A stretch of DNA of 30,429 bases from a virus: the IMG/VR virus record IMGVR_UViG_3300021964_000318, positions 1-30,429 of that record; one strand, 5' to 3'. The notes under the pieces are model-generated. The model did not search any database, was not told where the DNA came from, and saw only the letters and a list, made by a program, of their open reading frames with translations. Below, piece after piece: positions 15,549-22,964 of the stretch. Numbering within the stretch: the stretch's first letter is position 1; each line of letters starts with the position of its first letter. A program made the translations under genes and the position numbers.

Positions 15549-16521
15549 GAACATTTTTATGCCAAGGGTCAATATTCTCCCATATGAATATCCACAATTA
15601 CTAGAATACAAGGACGCAATCAGACACTCGTATTGGATTGATACAGAGTTTAACTTCACTGAAGACATACAAGACTTCAAGGTGACAATTAGTGACCAAG
15701 AGCGTGATGTTATCAAGAAGACTATGCTTGCTATAGCTCAGATTGAGGTGAATGTAAAAACCTTTTGGGGTGACTTGTATAAACGTATGCCTATCACAGA
15801 GATAGGTGATGTGGGATTCACATTTGCTGAATCAGAAGTGAGACATAAAGATGCGTATGCCAGACTGTTAAGAATTCTTGGACTAGAAGAAGAGTTTCAG
15901 AATGTAATTGAGGTGCCTGCTATTGAAGGTAGAATCAAGTACCTGAAGAAATATCTAGATGGTACAAGATCTAGAGATGACAAGATGTACACAAAGTCTG
16001 TGCTGTTGTTTTCTTTATTTATAGAGCACGTTAGCCTGTTTAGTCAATTCTTGATTATGATGAGCTTTAACAAAGAGAAGAATGTTCTGAAGGGAATATC
16101 TAATGTTGTTGAAGCTACAAGTAAAGAAGAAGAGATACACGGTAACTTTGGAGCAGAGCTTATCAATATTATTAAGAAAGAGAACCCTGAGTGGTTTGAT
16201 GAAGAGTTTGAACAACTTATCTATTCAGCATGTAAGAAAGCTTATGAGGCTGAGTGTGGTATATTAGATTGGATCTTTGAGCAAGGAGAGCTTGATTTCC
16301 TACCTAAACAAACAATAGAGCACTTCATTATGAACCGTTTCAACAACTCACTTAAGAGAATTGGAATGGATTCACTGTTTGATGTTGACGCTGAGTTATT
16401 AGCATCAACTAAATGGTTTGATATCGAGATCACTGCTACTAAAGAGGGAGACTTCTTTTACAAGAAGCAGGTGGATTATAACAAAAAGAGTAAGAGTATA
16501 ACTGTAGATGATTTATTTTAA
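15541..16521 (+). CDS. nrdB: class Ia-type ribonucleotide reductase small subunit (beta)
   Basis: A 326-aa radical-generating subunit that houses the di-metal/tyrosyl cofactor for dNTP synthesis. Metal ligands visible are E69, E99-x2-H102 (in FAESEVRH), E162 (IEHVSLF) and E197-x2-H200 (EEEIH). Tyr106, four residues after H102, is in the position of the E. coli Tyr122 radical. The C-terminal VDDLF is the docking tail that binds the large subunit. It is immediately followed by nrdA (3-nt spacer). An Fe/Fe centre is assumed; Mn or an NrdF-like metal cannot be ruled out from sequence. Confidence 0.93.
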   Translation: MNKNIFMPRVNILPYEYPQLLEYKDAIRHSYWIDTEFNFTEDIQDFKVTISDQERDVIKKTMLAIAQIEVNVKTFWGDLYKRMPITEIGDVGFTFAESEVRHKDAYARLLRILGLEEEFQNVIEVPAIEGRIKYLKKYLDGTRSRDDKMYTKSVLLFSLFIEHVSLFSQFLIMMSFNKEKNVLKGISNVVEATSKEEEIHGNFGAELINIIKKENPEWFDEEFEQLIYSACKKAYEAECGILDWIFEQGELDFLPKQTIEHFIMNRFNNSLKRIGMDSLFDVDAELLASTKWFDIEITATKEGDFFYKKQVDYNKKSKSITVDDLF

Positions 16522-16523
16522 AA

Positions 16524-18152
16524 ATGGAATATAAAAGATATTACTGGATCAATGAAGACAGTAGAACATTCTTGTCTAGAGGATATCTAGATGAGTCTCC
16601 TGAACAAAGGATACGAGATATAGCAAATGTAGCTGAGAAGTATCTAAACATGCGTGACTTTGCACACAAGTTTGAAGACTACATGTCTAGAGGCTTCTAT
16701 AGCTTATCAACACCTGTTTGGATAAACTTTGGAAAAAGCAAAGGTTTACCAATTAGCTGCTATGGATCTAATGTAGATGATACACTAGATAGCATTCTAA
16801 ATGCAGGACGTGAGATAGGAATGATGTCAAAGTATGGTGGTGGTACTTCTGCTTACTTAGGGAACATTAGACCAAGAGGTACTAATATTAGTACAGGAGG
16901 TAAGGCTGATGGACCAATACATTATGCTAGAATGTATGACACAGTTGTAGATGTATGTAAACAATCTGCAGCAAGACGTGGTGCATGTGCTGTATATCTA
17001 CCTGTAGAGCATGCAGACATAGAAGAGTTTCTAGACATTGGTACAGAGGGTAATCCTATTCAGAATCTTCAGTATGGTATCACAGTGAGTGATGCCTGGT
17101 TGAAGAGTATGAAAGCTGGTAGCAAAGAGAAGCGTAAGATATGGGCTAAAATCATTCAAAGACGTAATGAGTTTGGTTTTCCATACATTATGTTTAAGGA
17201 CAACTCAAACAATGAGACATCTCCTTATAAAGAGCTGGGGTATGAAATTACAGCAAGCAACTTATGTAGTGAGATACAGCTTCCTACAGACACCTTTCAT
17301 AGTTTTGTATGCTGTCTAGGGTCTATTAACTTGTTGCATTGGGACGAGATTATAGAAACAGATGCAATAGAAACTTATGTATTGTTCTTAAATGCTGTCA
17401 TGAATGAGTTTGTCCAGAAAGCAGAGCATCTTCCAGGGATGAGAAGAGCTTATAGATTTGCAAAAGAACACAGAGCTATTGGTGTTGGTGTTTTAGGTTA
17501 CCACTCTCTATTTCAGTCTAAGCTTATAGAGTTTGAATCCCTAGAAGCAAAACAGATGAACCACAAAATCTTTAGTACGTTAAAAGAACGCACTGAAGCA
17601 GCATCTAGATGGTTGCATGATGCTAAGGGATACAAGTCTATTAGAGAAGGCTATGCTAACACCACACTTATGGCTATAGCACCAACTAAGTCTAGTTCAT
17701 TCATTCACGGTCAGGTGAGTATGGGTATTGAGCCTATCAAGTCTAACTATTTCATCAAGGATCTTGCTAAGAGTAAGACAGTGTATAAGAATCCGTTCTT
17801 AGAAGCTGAGCTTGAGAAGTATGATATGAATAACGATGAGACTTGGGAGTCTATTCTTAAGAAGGATGGATCTGTACAGCATTTGAAGTTTCCAACTAAA
17901 GCTGTATTCAAGTCCTTTATAGAGATTAGTCCTAAGGAGATAGTGCTACAAGCTGCTCAAAGACAGAAGTTTATTGATCAGTCACAGAGTTTGAACCTAA
18001 TGATACACCCAACTGTATCTGCTAAGGATATCAACTTACTCTATCTCTATGCACATGAAGAAGGTGTCAAAACCTTATATTATCAGTTTAGCCAGAGCTC
18101 TGCACAAGCGTTTGCAAGAAACATTCTTGAGTGTGCTAGCTGTGAAGGCTAA
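16524..18152 (+). CDS. nrdA: class Ia-type ribonucleotide reductase large subunit (alpha), no ATP cone
   Basis: A 542-aa catalytic subunit that reduces NDPs to dNDPs. Active-site residues visible are C79 (ISCYG), N246/C248/E250 (NLCSEI), C263 as the partner cysteine, Y519-Y520 (radical-transfer TLYYQF), and C-terminal C537/C540 (ECASCEG) for thiol reduction. The N-terminal ATP-cone domain, present in E. coli NrdA (761 aa), is missing, so dATP inhibition at that site is probably lost; this is common in phage enzymes. Gene order is nrdB-nrdA, the reverse of the usual bacterial order. It ends the operon, followed by a structured intergenic region. Confidence 0.93.
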   Translation: MEYKRYYWINEDSRTFLSRGYLDESPEQRIRDIANVAEKYLNMRDFAHKFEDYMSRGFYSLSTPVWINFGKSKGLPISCYGSNVDDTLDSILNAGREIGMMSKYGGGTSAYLGNIRPRGTNISTGGKADGPIHYARMYDTVVDVCKQSAARRGACAVYLPVEHADIEEFLDIGTEGNPIQNLQYGITVSDAWLKSMKAGSKEKRKIWAKIIQRRNEFGFPYIMFKDNSNNETSPYKELGYEITASNLCSEIQLPTDTFHSFVCCLGSINLLHWDEIIETDAIETYVLFLNAVMNEFVQKAEHLPGMRRAYRFAKEHRAIGVGVLGYHSLFQSKLIEFESLEAKQMNHKIFSTLKERTEAASRWLHDAKGYKSIREGYANTTLMAIAPTKSSSFIHGQVSMGIEPIKSNYFIKDLAKSKTVYKNPFLEAELEKYDMNNDETWESILKKDGSVQHLKFPTKAVFKSFIEISPKEIVLQAAQRQKFIDQSQSLNLMIHPTVSAKDINLLYLYAHEEGVKTLYYQFSQSSAQAFARNILECASCEG

Positions 18153-18183
18153 TTAAATTAAGTAAAAAACATTCAAATCTAAC

Positions 18184-18214
18184 TTGCATATGTTATATAT
18201 CTTACATATATTTG
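18184..18214 (+). promoter_or_regulatory. promoter in the nrdA-recA gap (TTG-N20-TATATTTG)
   Basis: TTG at 18184-18186 and TATATTTG at 18207-18214, spaced by 20 nt, match the Bacteroidota consensus. No ORF of any size begins between here and the terminator at 18271, so it may drive a small RNA. Confidence 0.6.
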
Positions 18215-18219
18215 ACAAA

Positions 18220-18306
18220 GTACAAACCTAATGATTTGAATTAAATATTTCTGTTCTGTTTTTAATTGTGAAAAGGGGCCTTGGAGAAATCTAGGGCCTT
18301 TTTTTT
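18220..18306 (+). ncRNA. candidate small RNA between nrdA and recA
   Basis: The interval runs from about 6 nt after a consensus -7 box to the T-tract of a hairpin terminator, a length of about 87 nt. It has no ORF longer than two codons (ATG ATT TGA at 18231). No known RNA family is recognised. It could instead be a terminated leader of recA or an unused promoter; the 5' end is an estimate. Confidence 0.35.
18271..18306 (+). terminator. intrinsic terminator before recA
   Basis: AAAAGG (18271-18276) pairs with CCTTTT and CCT with AGG across a small internal loop, followed by a T-run of eight (18299-18306). It is imperfect but has a strong T tract, and lies before the next promoter box. Confidence 0.7.
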
Positions 18307-18340
18307 GCTTTAAACACTATGGAAATTGAATAAAAATAAC

Positions 18341-18348
18341 TATATTTG
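18341..18348 (+). promoter_or_regulatory. Bacteroidota-type -7 box (TATATTTG) for recA
   Basis: TATATTTG matches TAnnTTTG 25 nt upstream of the recA ATG at 18373, right after the terminator at 18271-18306. No TTG is at the -33 spacing, so it may be a weaker or differently recognised promoter. Confidence 0.5.
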
Positions 18349-18372
18349 TAAGTAACAATTAAACAATTAAAA

Positions 18373-19482
18373 ATGGCAAAAAAACAAGAAACAACCGTAG
18401 ACAAGTTCCAGGAAGCACTGGAGAAATTAAACAAACAGTATGGTAAGGGAACTGTACTAGCATTAGACAGTAAGACAGAAGACAGTTATGATGCAATCAG
18501 TACAGGGTCAATTGGATTTGACTGGATTACATTAGGTGTAGGAGGATTTGTAAAAGGTAAAATGTATGAACTTATGGGCTGGGAAGGCACAGGTAAATCT
18601 ACAATATGTGGACATGCTGTAGCTAGCTGTCAGTCTAAAGGAGGGAAGGTAGTATATATTGATGGCGAGCATGCTGTTGATACAAACTACTTCAGAGCAC
18701 TTGGTGTAGACACATCAGAGATGCTTATCGCTCAACCATCATCTGGTGAAGAAGGATTTAACATTGCTGTAGAGATGATGCAAACAGGAGAAATAGATCT
18801 ATTGATTATAGATTCAGATTCATCACTTATTCCTAAGGCTGTATTAGATGGTGATGTTGGAGATCACGCAATTGGTAAGAAAGCTAGACTAAATAGTGGT
18901 GCCTACCCTAAGATTAAGAGTATTGCACATGGTACAAACACTTGTGTTATTGTAATCTCTCAGTATCGTGAGAAGATTGGTGTTATGTTTGGTAACCCAA
19001 CCACTACACAAGGTGGTCATGCACTTAAGTTTTATTCTGATTGTAGAATAGAAGTGAGTAGATCTTTAATCAAAGATGGTCAGGATGTTTCTGGTAACTT
19101 AACAAAGGTGAAAGCTACCAAGAATAAAATGAGTCCTCCATATAGAAAATCAGAGTTTGAGATAGTTTATGGTGTAGGTATTGATAGAGTTAATGAAGTT
19201 CTACAACTGTTACATGAGTTTGAACTAGGTCGTAAGTATGGTAAGACATACACATTTGACGATGTTAAGTATGATCTAGAAGAGTTTAAAGAAATGATAT
19301 TAGAAGATGCTGATTTCTTTGATAAACTCAAAGGCAAAATTGTACAGGCTATCTGTGGTATAGAAGAGCAAGAGGTTGAAAAAAAAACTGAAGCCACCAT
19401 TGAAGTGGTAAATTATGAAGCAGCTAAGTCAATAAATGTCGTTGAACCTCAAGAAGTTACACCAGACCTATTTGATTTATGA
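18373..19482 (+). CDS. recA: RecA-family recombinase
   Basis: A 369-aa strand-exchange recombinase that forms a filament on ssDNA. Visible are Walker A at 69-77 (GWEGTGKST), the catalytic DGEH segment at 97-100 (E99 as general base), Walker B LLIID near 142-146, and the L2-type loop MFGNPTTTQGGHALKFY, which closely matches bacterial RecA. The C-terminal tail is acidic (ending PDLFDL), a typical RecA/partner-docking end. It is the first gene of its transcription unit and overlaps the HNH gene by 4 nt. With the Sak4-like gene this phage carries two RecA-fold recombination ATPases. Confidence 0.92.
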   Translation: MAKKQETTVDKFQEALEKLNKQYGKGTVLALDSKTEDSYDAISTGSIGFDWITLGVGGFVKGKMYELMGWEGTGKSTICGHAVASCQSKGGKVVYIDGEHAVDTNYFRALGVDTSEMLIAQPSSGEEGFNIAVEMMQTGEIDLLIIDSDSSLIPKAVLDGDVGDHAIGKKARLNSGAYPKIKSIAHGTNTCVIVISQYREKIGVMFGNPTTTQGGHALKFYSDCRIEVSRSLIKDGQDVSGNLTKVKATKNKMSPPYRKSEFEIVYGVGIDRVNEVLQLLHEFELGRKYGKTYTFDDVKYDLEEFKEMILEDADFFDKLKGKIVQAICGIEEQEVEKKTEATIEVVNYEAAKSINVVEPQEVTPDLFDL

Positions 19483-19892
19483 AATGTATAGTGTGTGGAA
19501 GGAATTCAGAATCTGAATATTGCTTCCAACATAAAGCTAGAGCTAAACTGTCTGGCAACAGGGGATTAAAAAAGCCAACGCTAACTAAGAAATCCAAAGT
19601 TAGTGTTGGTAAATCCCAACCAAATACAGACCATATAACATTCAAAGAGATTTGGAAGGAAAGACCTCACAAATCTGAAATAAGTGGAACCTATCTAGGC
19701 AAAGAAGCACTGAGTTTATATTTTCATCACATACTTCCTAAAAGTAAATACCCACAATTTAGGAATCTTAAAGAAAATATTATACTTTTGACAGCTAATG
19801 AACATGCTAACGTAGAGAGTGACATCTATAGGTATGAAAAAATAAATGAGATACGAGAGTATCTAGTTAACAAATATAAACTAAACATATGA
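19479..19892 (+). CDS. HNH nuclease with N-terminal zinc motif
   Basis: A 137-aa protein. The N-terminus has C3/C6/C15/H18 (MKCIVCGRNSESEYCFQH), a small zinc site. A basic linker follows. The HNH core is HHILPKS at 83-89, N100 with IILL, and EH at 108-109 (His109), the order expected for His-Asn-His metal nucleases. It overlaps recA by 4 nt and the next gene by 4 nt. Free-standing HNH genes can be homing endonucleases inserted near conserved genes such as recA, but here it is translationally coupled, so it may be a stable operon member. Confidence 0.75.
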   Translation: MKCIVCGRNSESEYCFQHKARAKLSGNRGLKKPTLTKKSKVSVGKSQPNTDHITFKEIWKERPHKSEISGTYLGKEALSLYFHHILPKSKYPQFRNLKENIILLTANEHANVESDIYRYEKINEIREYLVNKYKLNI

Positions 19893-20197
19893 AAAACCAA
19901 TTCTTTTACACACGTAAAGAGCCCATACAGGATACAGATCCTGTAGAGTACAAAGATTACACGGACAGTATCAATCTTAACAAAGTGATTCGTAGCGTTC
20001 AGATGAATGATGACACACTAGTTGTGTTGTTAGATGACATGCATGAGCGTACTACAGAGGTGCCTAACATCAATCCTAAAACTAATAAGGTGATTGGTAC
20101 TAAGAAGAAGGTGGATGTATACCAGACAGAAGCCTATCTATATGGAGAAGATATAAAGAGATTTACAGAACTAACAAATATTGAAAACAATGGCTAA
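19889..20197 (+). CDS. hypothetical protein, 102 aa
   Basis: No family recognised. Charged and probably mostly beta/loop (KVIRSVQMNDDTLVVLLDD), with a Thr/Lys-rich turn and a C-terminal YLYGEDIKRFTEL. Overlaps of 4 nt upstream and 8 nt downstream (with the ATG at 20190) place it in the recA operon. It has no signal or membrane segment. Function is unknown. Confidence 0.65.
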   Translation: MKNQFFYTRKEPIQDTDPVEYKDYTDSINLNKVIRSVQMNDDTLVVLLDDMHERTTEVPNINPKTNKVIGTKKKVDVYQTEAYLYGEDIKRFTELTNIENNG

Positions 20198-20486
20198 AAA
20201 ACCGTACAAAGCATTATTAGGAAACAGAATTTATGTTGAGATTCCTAAGAAAGAAGAAAGTAAACTTATAGTTGACGAGAACACTAAAGAAGAATTACAA
20301 CGTCAGATGTTAAAGAAGATGTCTAGACTCACTGTATTTGATGTTGGGGACATAGTAACTAACATTAAAGCAGGTGATTCAGTATTAGTAGATCCAGGAA
20401 AGTTAAAAGATGCTATGGTGATTCCTTTGTCTGATGATAAAGATGTACTACTTGTATCCCCATTTGATGTAATACATGTTTGGTAA
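20190..20486 (+). CDS. GroES-like (Cpn10-type) small protein
   Basis: A 98-aa protein. The pattern ALLGNRIYVEIP, then ESKLIVDE, a VGDIVTNIKAGDSVLVD segment, and DVLLVSPFDVIHVW matches the beta-barrel co-chaperonin layout: N-terminal LxxRIxVxIP, central VG..V..IK.GD.VL.D, and terminal DI. Phages such as T4 (gp31) encode a GroES substitute for capsid folding with host GroEL. ATG 20190 is chosen over the in-frame TTG at 20181, which lies in the upstream gene. The mobile-loop region is not clearly identified, so the family call is moderate. A generic small barrel protein is the alternative. Confidence 0.5.
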   Translation: MAKKPYKALLGNRIYVEIPKKEESKLIVDENTKEELQRQMLKKMSRLTVFDVGDIVTNIKAGDSVLVDPGKLKDAMVIPLSDDKDVLLVSPFDVIHVW

Positions 20487-21250
20487 TGAGCTCTCTCCCT
20501 TTTATATCGTGCAAGTGCATCACGTACGGACGAGTTGATACACTAGAAGAAGCATTGTATAGCTTTCTCATACAAGACTATCCAAAAGATAAGTGTGAAT
20601 TAGTTATAGTGAATGATTACCCTGAACAAAAGTTGGTCTATGACCATCCTCAGGTGACTATTTACAATCTGGATAGTACATTTCCTTTAATAGGAGAGAA
20701 AGAGAACTATGCTATTGAGCGATGTAAAGGGGAGCTTATTGCTGTTTGGGATGATGATGATGTAGCAATGTCTAATCATCTACAGAACATAGCTAAACAC
20801 TGGAAGCCAGACACTAACATTATACACTGGGAAACAGGTGTGTTCTACAATGAGCCATCTATCACATCTATAAGTGGTGTAGGTAACTCAGGAATAGTGT
20901 ATAGTAAAGATGTGTGGGAGAAGATAGGTAAGAGTCCACTAGAGAATGCTGGTGGAGATATGACCTTGACAAATAGAATACATGCACTAGGAGGCAAACT
21001 TAATGTAAAGATGCCACCAGACCAAGCTTCTTGGTTTTATATGTGGGGTGGCAGAGGATATCACCAATCAGGTCAAGGAACAGACGATGGATCTAGACCT
21101 AATATTATTCAAAGACACTCAGCACACATAGAACAACTTAGAGCACAAGGGAAGATTCCTACAGGAGAGATACAACTTATGCCTAAGTGGAAGAAAGACT
21201 ACGCACAAATGTTAAAAGATTATGTCTCAAATTCATTTATTTCTAGTTAA
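20486..21250 (+). CDS. GT-A-type glycosyltransferase (GT2-like)
   Basis: A 254-aa family-2-like transferase. N-terminal SCKCITYGRVDTLEEAL and a segment LVIVNDYPEQ resemble the GT2 nucleotide-sugar site, and residues 88-92 (WDDDD) contain the DxD that binds metal and nucleotide-sugar. A GG.D-type segment ENAGGDMTLT follows. It probably transfers one sugar to a phage or host acceptor; the acceptor is unknown. It overlaps the GroES-like stop (TAATG, ATG 20486) and the next glycosyltransferase by 29 nt, so the pair acts in one unit. Confidence 0.8.
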   Translation: MSSLPFISCKCITYGRVDTLEEALYSFLIQDYPKDKCELVIVNDYPEQKLVYDHPQVTIYNLDSTFPLIGEKENYAIERCKGELIAVWDDDDVAMSNHLQNIAKHWKPDTNIIHWETGVFYNEPSITSISGVGNSGIVYSKDVWEKIGKSPLENAGGDMTLTNRIHALGGKLNVKMPPDQASWFYMWGGRGYHQSGQGTDDGSRPNIIQRHSAHIEQLRAQGKIPTGEIQLMPKWKKDYAQMLKDYVSNSFISS

Positions 21251-21863
21251 TAGAAACCTCTTAGAGACAACCAAAAACACTGTAGAATTCTTACGTAAAG
21301 AAGAAAAAGTCAAGATACATATACTTGATCAAGCATCTACATACCCTCCCCTATTAGAATGGTATAAAACTATACCAGAAGATATTATCTATTGTGGTAA
21401 TGAAGGACCATATTCATGTTGGGATCCAAAATATAAAGACTTTAGAAGAAACTACTTTATTGTAGCAGATAGTGACTGTATATACAATGGAGTTCCTGAT
21501 GATTGGTTAGACGTGATGCTTAATGCACTAGACCACTCAGGAGCATTCAAGGTGGGATTCTCTCTAGAGATAGATGACTTACCCAACAGTGAACTCGGTA
21601 GAGAAGCACACGCACATGAGAGTAAGTATTGGGAAAAGAAAACACCTTATGGGTGGGATGCTCACATAGATACTACATTTGCTCTGTATAAGAGCTATTC
21701 ACCCTTCTCTTACGATGCACTTAGATTAGATAGGCCATACACTATACAACATGCACCGTGGTATTTAGATCCCTTTTCTTTACCAGAAGAGTGGAAATAC
21801 TATTTAGAACACGCAAGTGGTGTATCCACTTGGGGAAGTAAGATTAAAAACAAAGAGAAATAA
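21222..21863 (+). CDS. GT-A-type glycosyltransferase-like protein
   Basis: A 213-aa protein with a Rossmann-like start (MSQIHLFLVNRNLLETTKNT) and VADSD at 81-85, whose DSD motif (83-85) fits GT-A transferases. A segment KVKIHILDQAS precedes it. The rest is aromatic and acidic. It overlaps the preceding glycosyltransferase by 29 nt. Length is below that of many GT2 enzymes, so it may need the neighbour. The acceptor is unknown. Confidence 0.65.
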   Translation: MSQIHLFLVNRNLLETTKNTVEFLRKEEKVKIHILDQASTYPPLLEWYKTIPEDIIYCGNEGPYSCWDPKYKDFRRNYFIVADSDCIYNGVPDDWLDVMLNALDHSGAFKVGFSLEIDDLPNSELGREAHAHESKYWEKKTPYGWDAHIDTTFALYKSYSPFSYDALRLDRPYTIQHAPWYLDPFSLPEEWKYYLEHASGVSTWGSKIKNKEK

Positions 21864-21886
21864 AAAAAGCCCCAATTAAGGGGCTT
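21861..21886. terminator. bidirectional terminator between convergent operons
   Basis: AAGCCCC (21867-21873) pairs with GGGGCTT (21880-21886) around AATTAA. An A-run on the left (21862-21868) acts as a T-run on the minus strand. It lies between the last + gene (stop 21863) and the last - gene (stop 21890). Confidence 0.75.
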
Positions 21887-21889
21887 ATA

Positions 21890-22198
21890 TTATTTACATC
21901 CATACTTACACTTTCCCATCTTAGCACCTTTCTTAGCATATCCCATTTTGTTACGGACAGCTTTAGGTAGCTTCTTAAGGCCCACTTGGCTAGGTTTAGG
22001 AGTTCTTAGTCCAGCTTTTGCTTTTTTCATTTTGGACTTAGGTGGTACCATAGAGGCAGCTTTGCCACCATAGCCCATCTTTTTAACTTTCTTACCAGCT
22101 TTGGCTTTCATAGACTTACCATAACCAGCTTTCTTTACTTTGGATCCAGACATAGCTTTTTTCTTTTTAGCTCCGCCTGCTTTATACTTACGCATCAT
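21890..22198 (-). CDS. very basic small protein with Lys/Gly repeats, 102 aa
   Basis: Read from ATG 22198. Extremely rich in Lys, Gly and Ala, with repeated KKxGYG-like units (KKAGYGKS, KKMGYGGK) and a C-terminal block LKKLPKAVRNKMGY, ending GKCKYGCK. Short lysine-rich proteins of this type recur near structural genes of marine and freshwater phages. Their high positive charge suggests DNA binding or head-associated packaging, which is inference. It is the last gene of the - operon, before the bidirectional terminator. Confidence 0.7.
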   Translation of the reverse strand: MMRKYKAGGAKKKKAMSGSKVKKAGYGKSMKAKAGKKVKKMGYGGKAASMVPPKSKMKKAKAGLRTPKPSQVGLKKLPKAVRNKMGYAKKGAKMGKCKYGCK

Positions 22199-22217
22199 AA
22201 TTGTATAATTTGAGAGT

Positions 22218-22517
22218 TTAACATTTCCACCTACGTCTAGCTTGTCTTATTCTAGAGTTAGGATTATTTCTAGTTTTTGCACTACTTCTTTTTAACTGTC
22301 CCAAACTACGAGCGCAATAAGACTTACGTCTATTTGCAGCTTTAGATCCCTTCTTCACCTTTCCTGTTACAGCAGTCTTTAACTTACTTCCAGGATTAGC
22401 TTTTCTATAGGCTTTTACACCTTTTGCTGTCATACCAGCACCCTTCTTGGTAGGTCTGTAGTTAGCACCTTTACCCTTAGTGGTTTTTCTGATAGGATTT
22501 TCTTTCTTACGAGCCAT
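22218..22517 (-). CDS. DUF6321-type basic protein, 99 aa
   Basis: Starts at ATG 22517. The sequence MARKKENPIRKTTKGKG, then MTAKGVKAYRKANPGSKLKT, and the RRWKC C-terminus match, from memory, the DUF6321 family of small marine-phage proteins. Composition is about one-third Lys+Arg. No known biochemical role; DNA or RNA binding is likely from charge. It is flanked by other basic genes within 1-20 nt. Confidence 0.75.
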   Translation of the reverse strand: MARKKENPIRKTTKGKGANYRPTKKGAGMTAKGVKAYRKANPGSKLKTAVTGKVKKGSKAANRRKSYCARSLGQLKRSSAKTRNNPNSRIRQARRRWKC

Positions 22518-22519
22518 GG

Positions 22520-22789
22520 TTATTTCTTCTTTTTAGTAGACTTACGCTTTCTAAGCGCACTAGTCCTCCTACCCATGCCCACTCTTTTCTTTTCAGCTAC
22601 AACAGCAGCTTTACGTTTACCAACACCTTTCCATGTAACAGGTGTTTTACTGCTAACTTTCTTGCTAGGACGACATTTCTTCACGCCTTTATTCTTGGAA
22701 GATCCACAGGGGTTACCCTTTTCATCCTTCCACTTTTCCTTAAACCAACGTTTAAGAGCAGCGCCTTTCTTTGTCTTCCTTACAGCCAT
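22520..22789 (-). CDS. DUF5872-type basic protein, 89 aa
   Basis: ATG 22789 begins MAVRKTKKGAALKRWFKEKW, followed by NPCGSSKNKGVKKCRPS and KTPVTWKG, which resembles the DUF5872 family known from aquatic viruses. A longer frame up to 22825 would need a GTG start and adds an unlike segment, so the ATG is preferred. The protein is lysine-rich with two Cys. It is followed by 2 nt and then the DUF6321-type gene. Function is unknown; possible chromatin- or head-associated protein. Confidence 0.7.
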   Translation of the reverse strand: MAVRKTKKGAALKRWFKEKWKDEKGNPCGSSKNKGVKKCRPSKKVSSKTPVTWKGVGKRKAAVVAEKKRVGMGRRTSALRKRKSTKKKK

Positions 22790-22873
22790 TAGTGTATCAC
22801 TGTTTAAGTTTACACCACCCAACACATACAGTCTTGAAGGTGGTATAGTATATTAGTTTACATATGAACTTCT

Positions 22874-22963
22874 TCATGATGTTTGCTTTAAGTGTGATCC
22901 ATCACAATATCCATTAGGATCTTGCGTGTTTCCACACCCACATTTTGGTCTTTCAGTTTTCAT
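22874..22963 (-). CDS. 29-residue CDGSH-type iron-sulfur motif protein
   Basis: ATG 22963 to TGA 22874-22876 encodes a 29-residue protein with C8-x-C10, then P and Y-C20-D-G-S-H24 (residues CGCGNTQDPNGYCDGSH). This fits the CDGSH iron-sulfur pattern, whose 3 Cys/1 His ligand set binds a [2Fe-2S] cluster in mitoNEET-type proteins. It starts 1 nt after the stop of the basic gene at 22965-23183. It is shorter than any typical single CDGSH domain (about 40 aa), so metal binding or redox activity is a hypothesis. A zinc knuckle is the alternative. Confidence 0.6.
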   Translation of the reverse strand: MKTERPKCGCGNTQDPNGYCDGSHLKQTS

Positions 22964-22964
22964 A

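Noticed and set aside
22790-22825. GTG start extending the DUF5872-type gene
   Set aside because: The added residues do not look like the family; ATG 22789 begins the conserved part.
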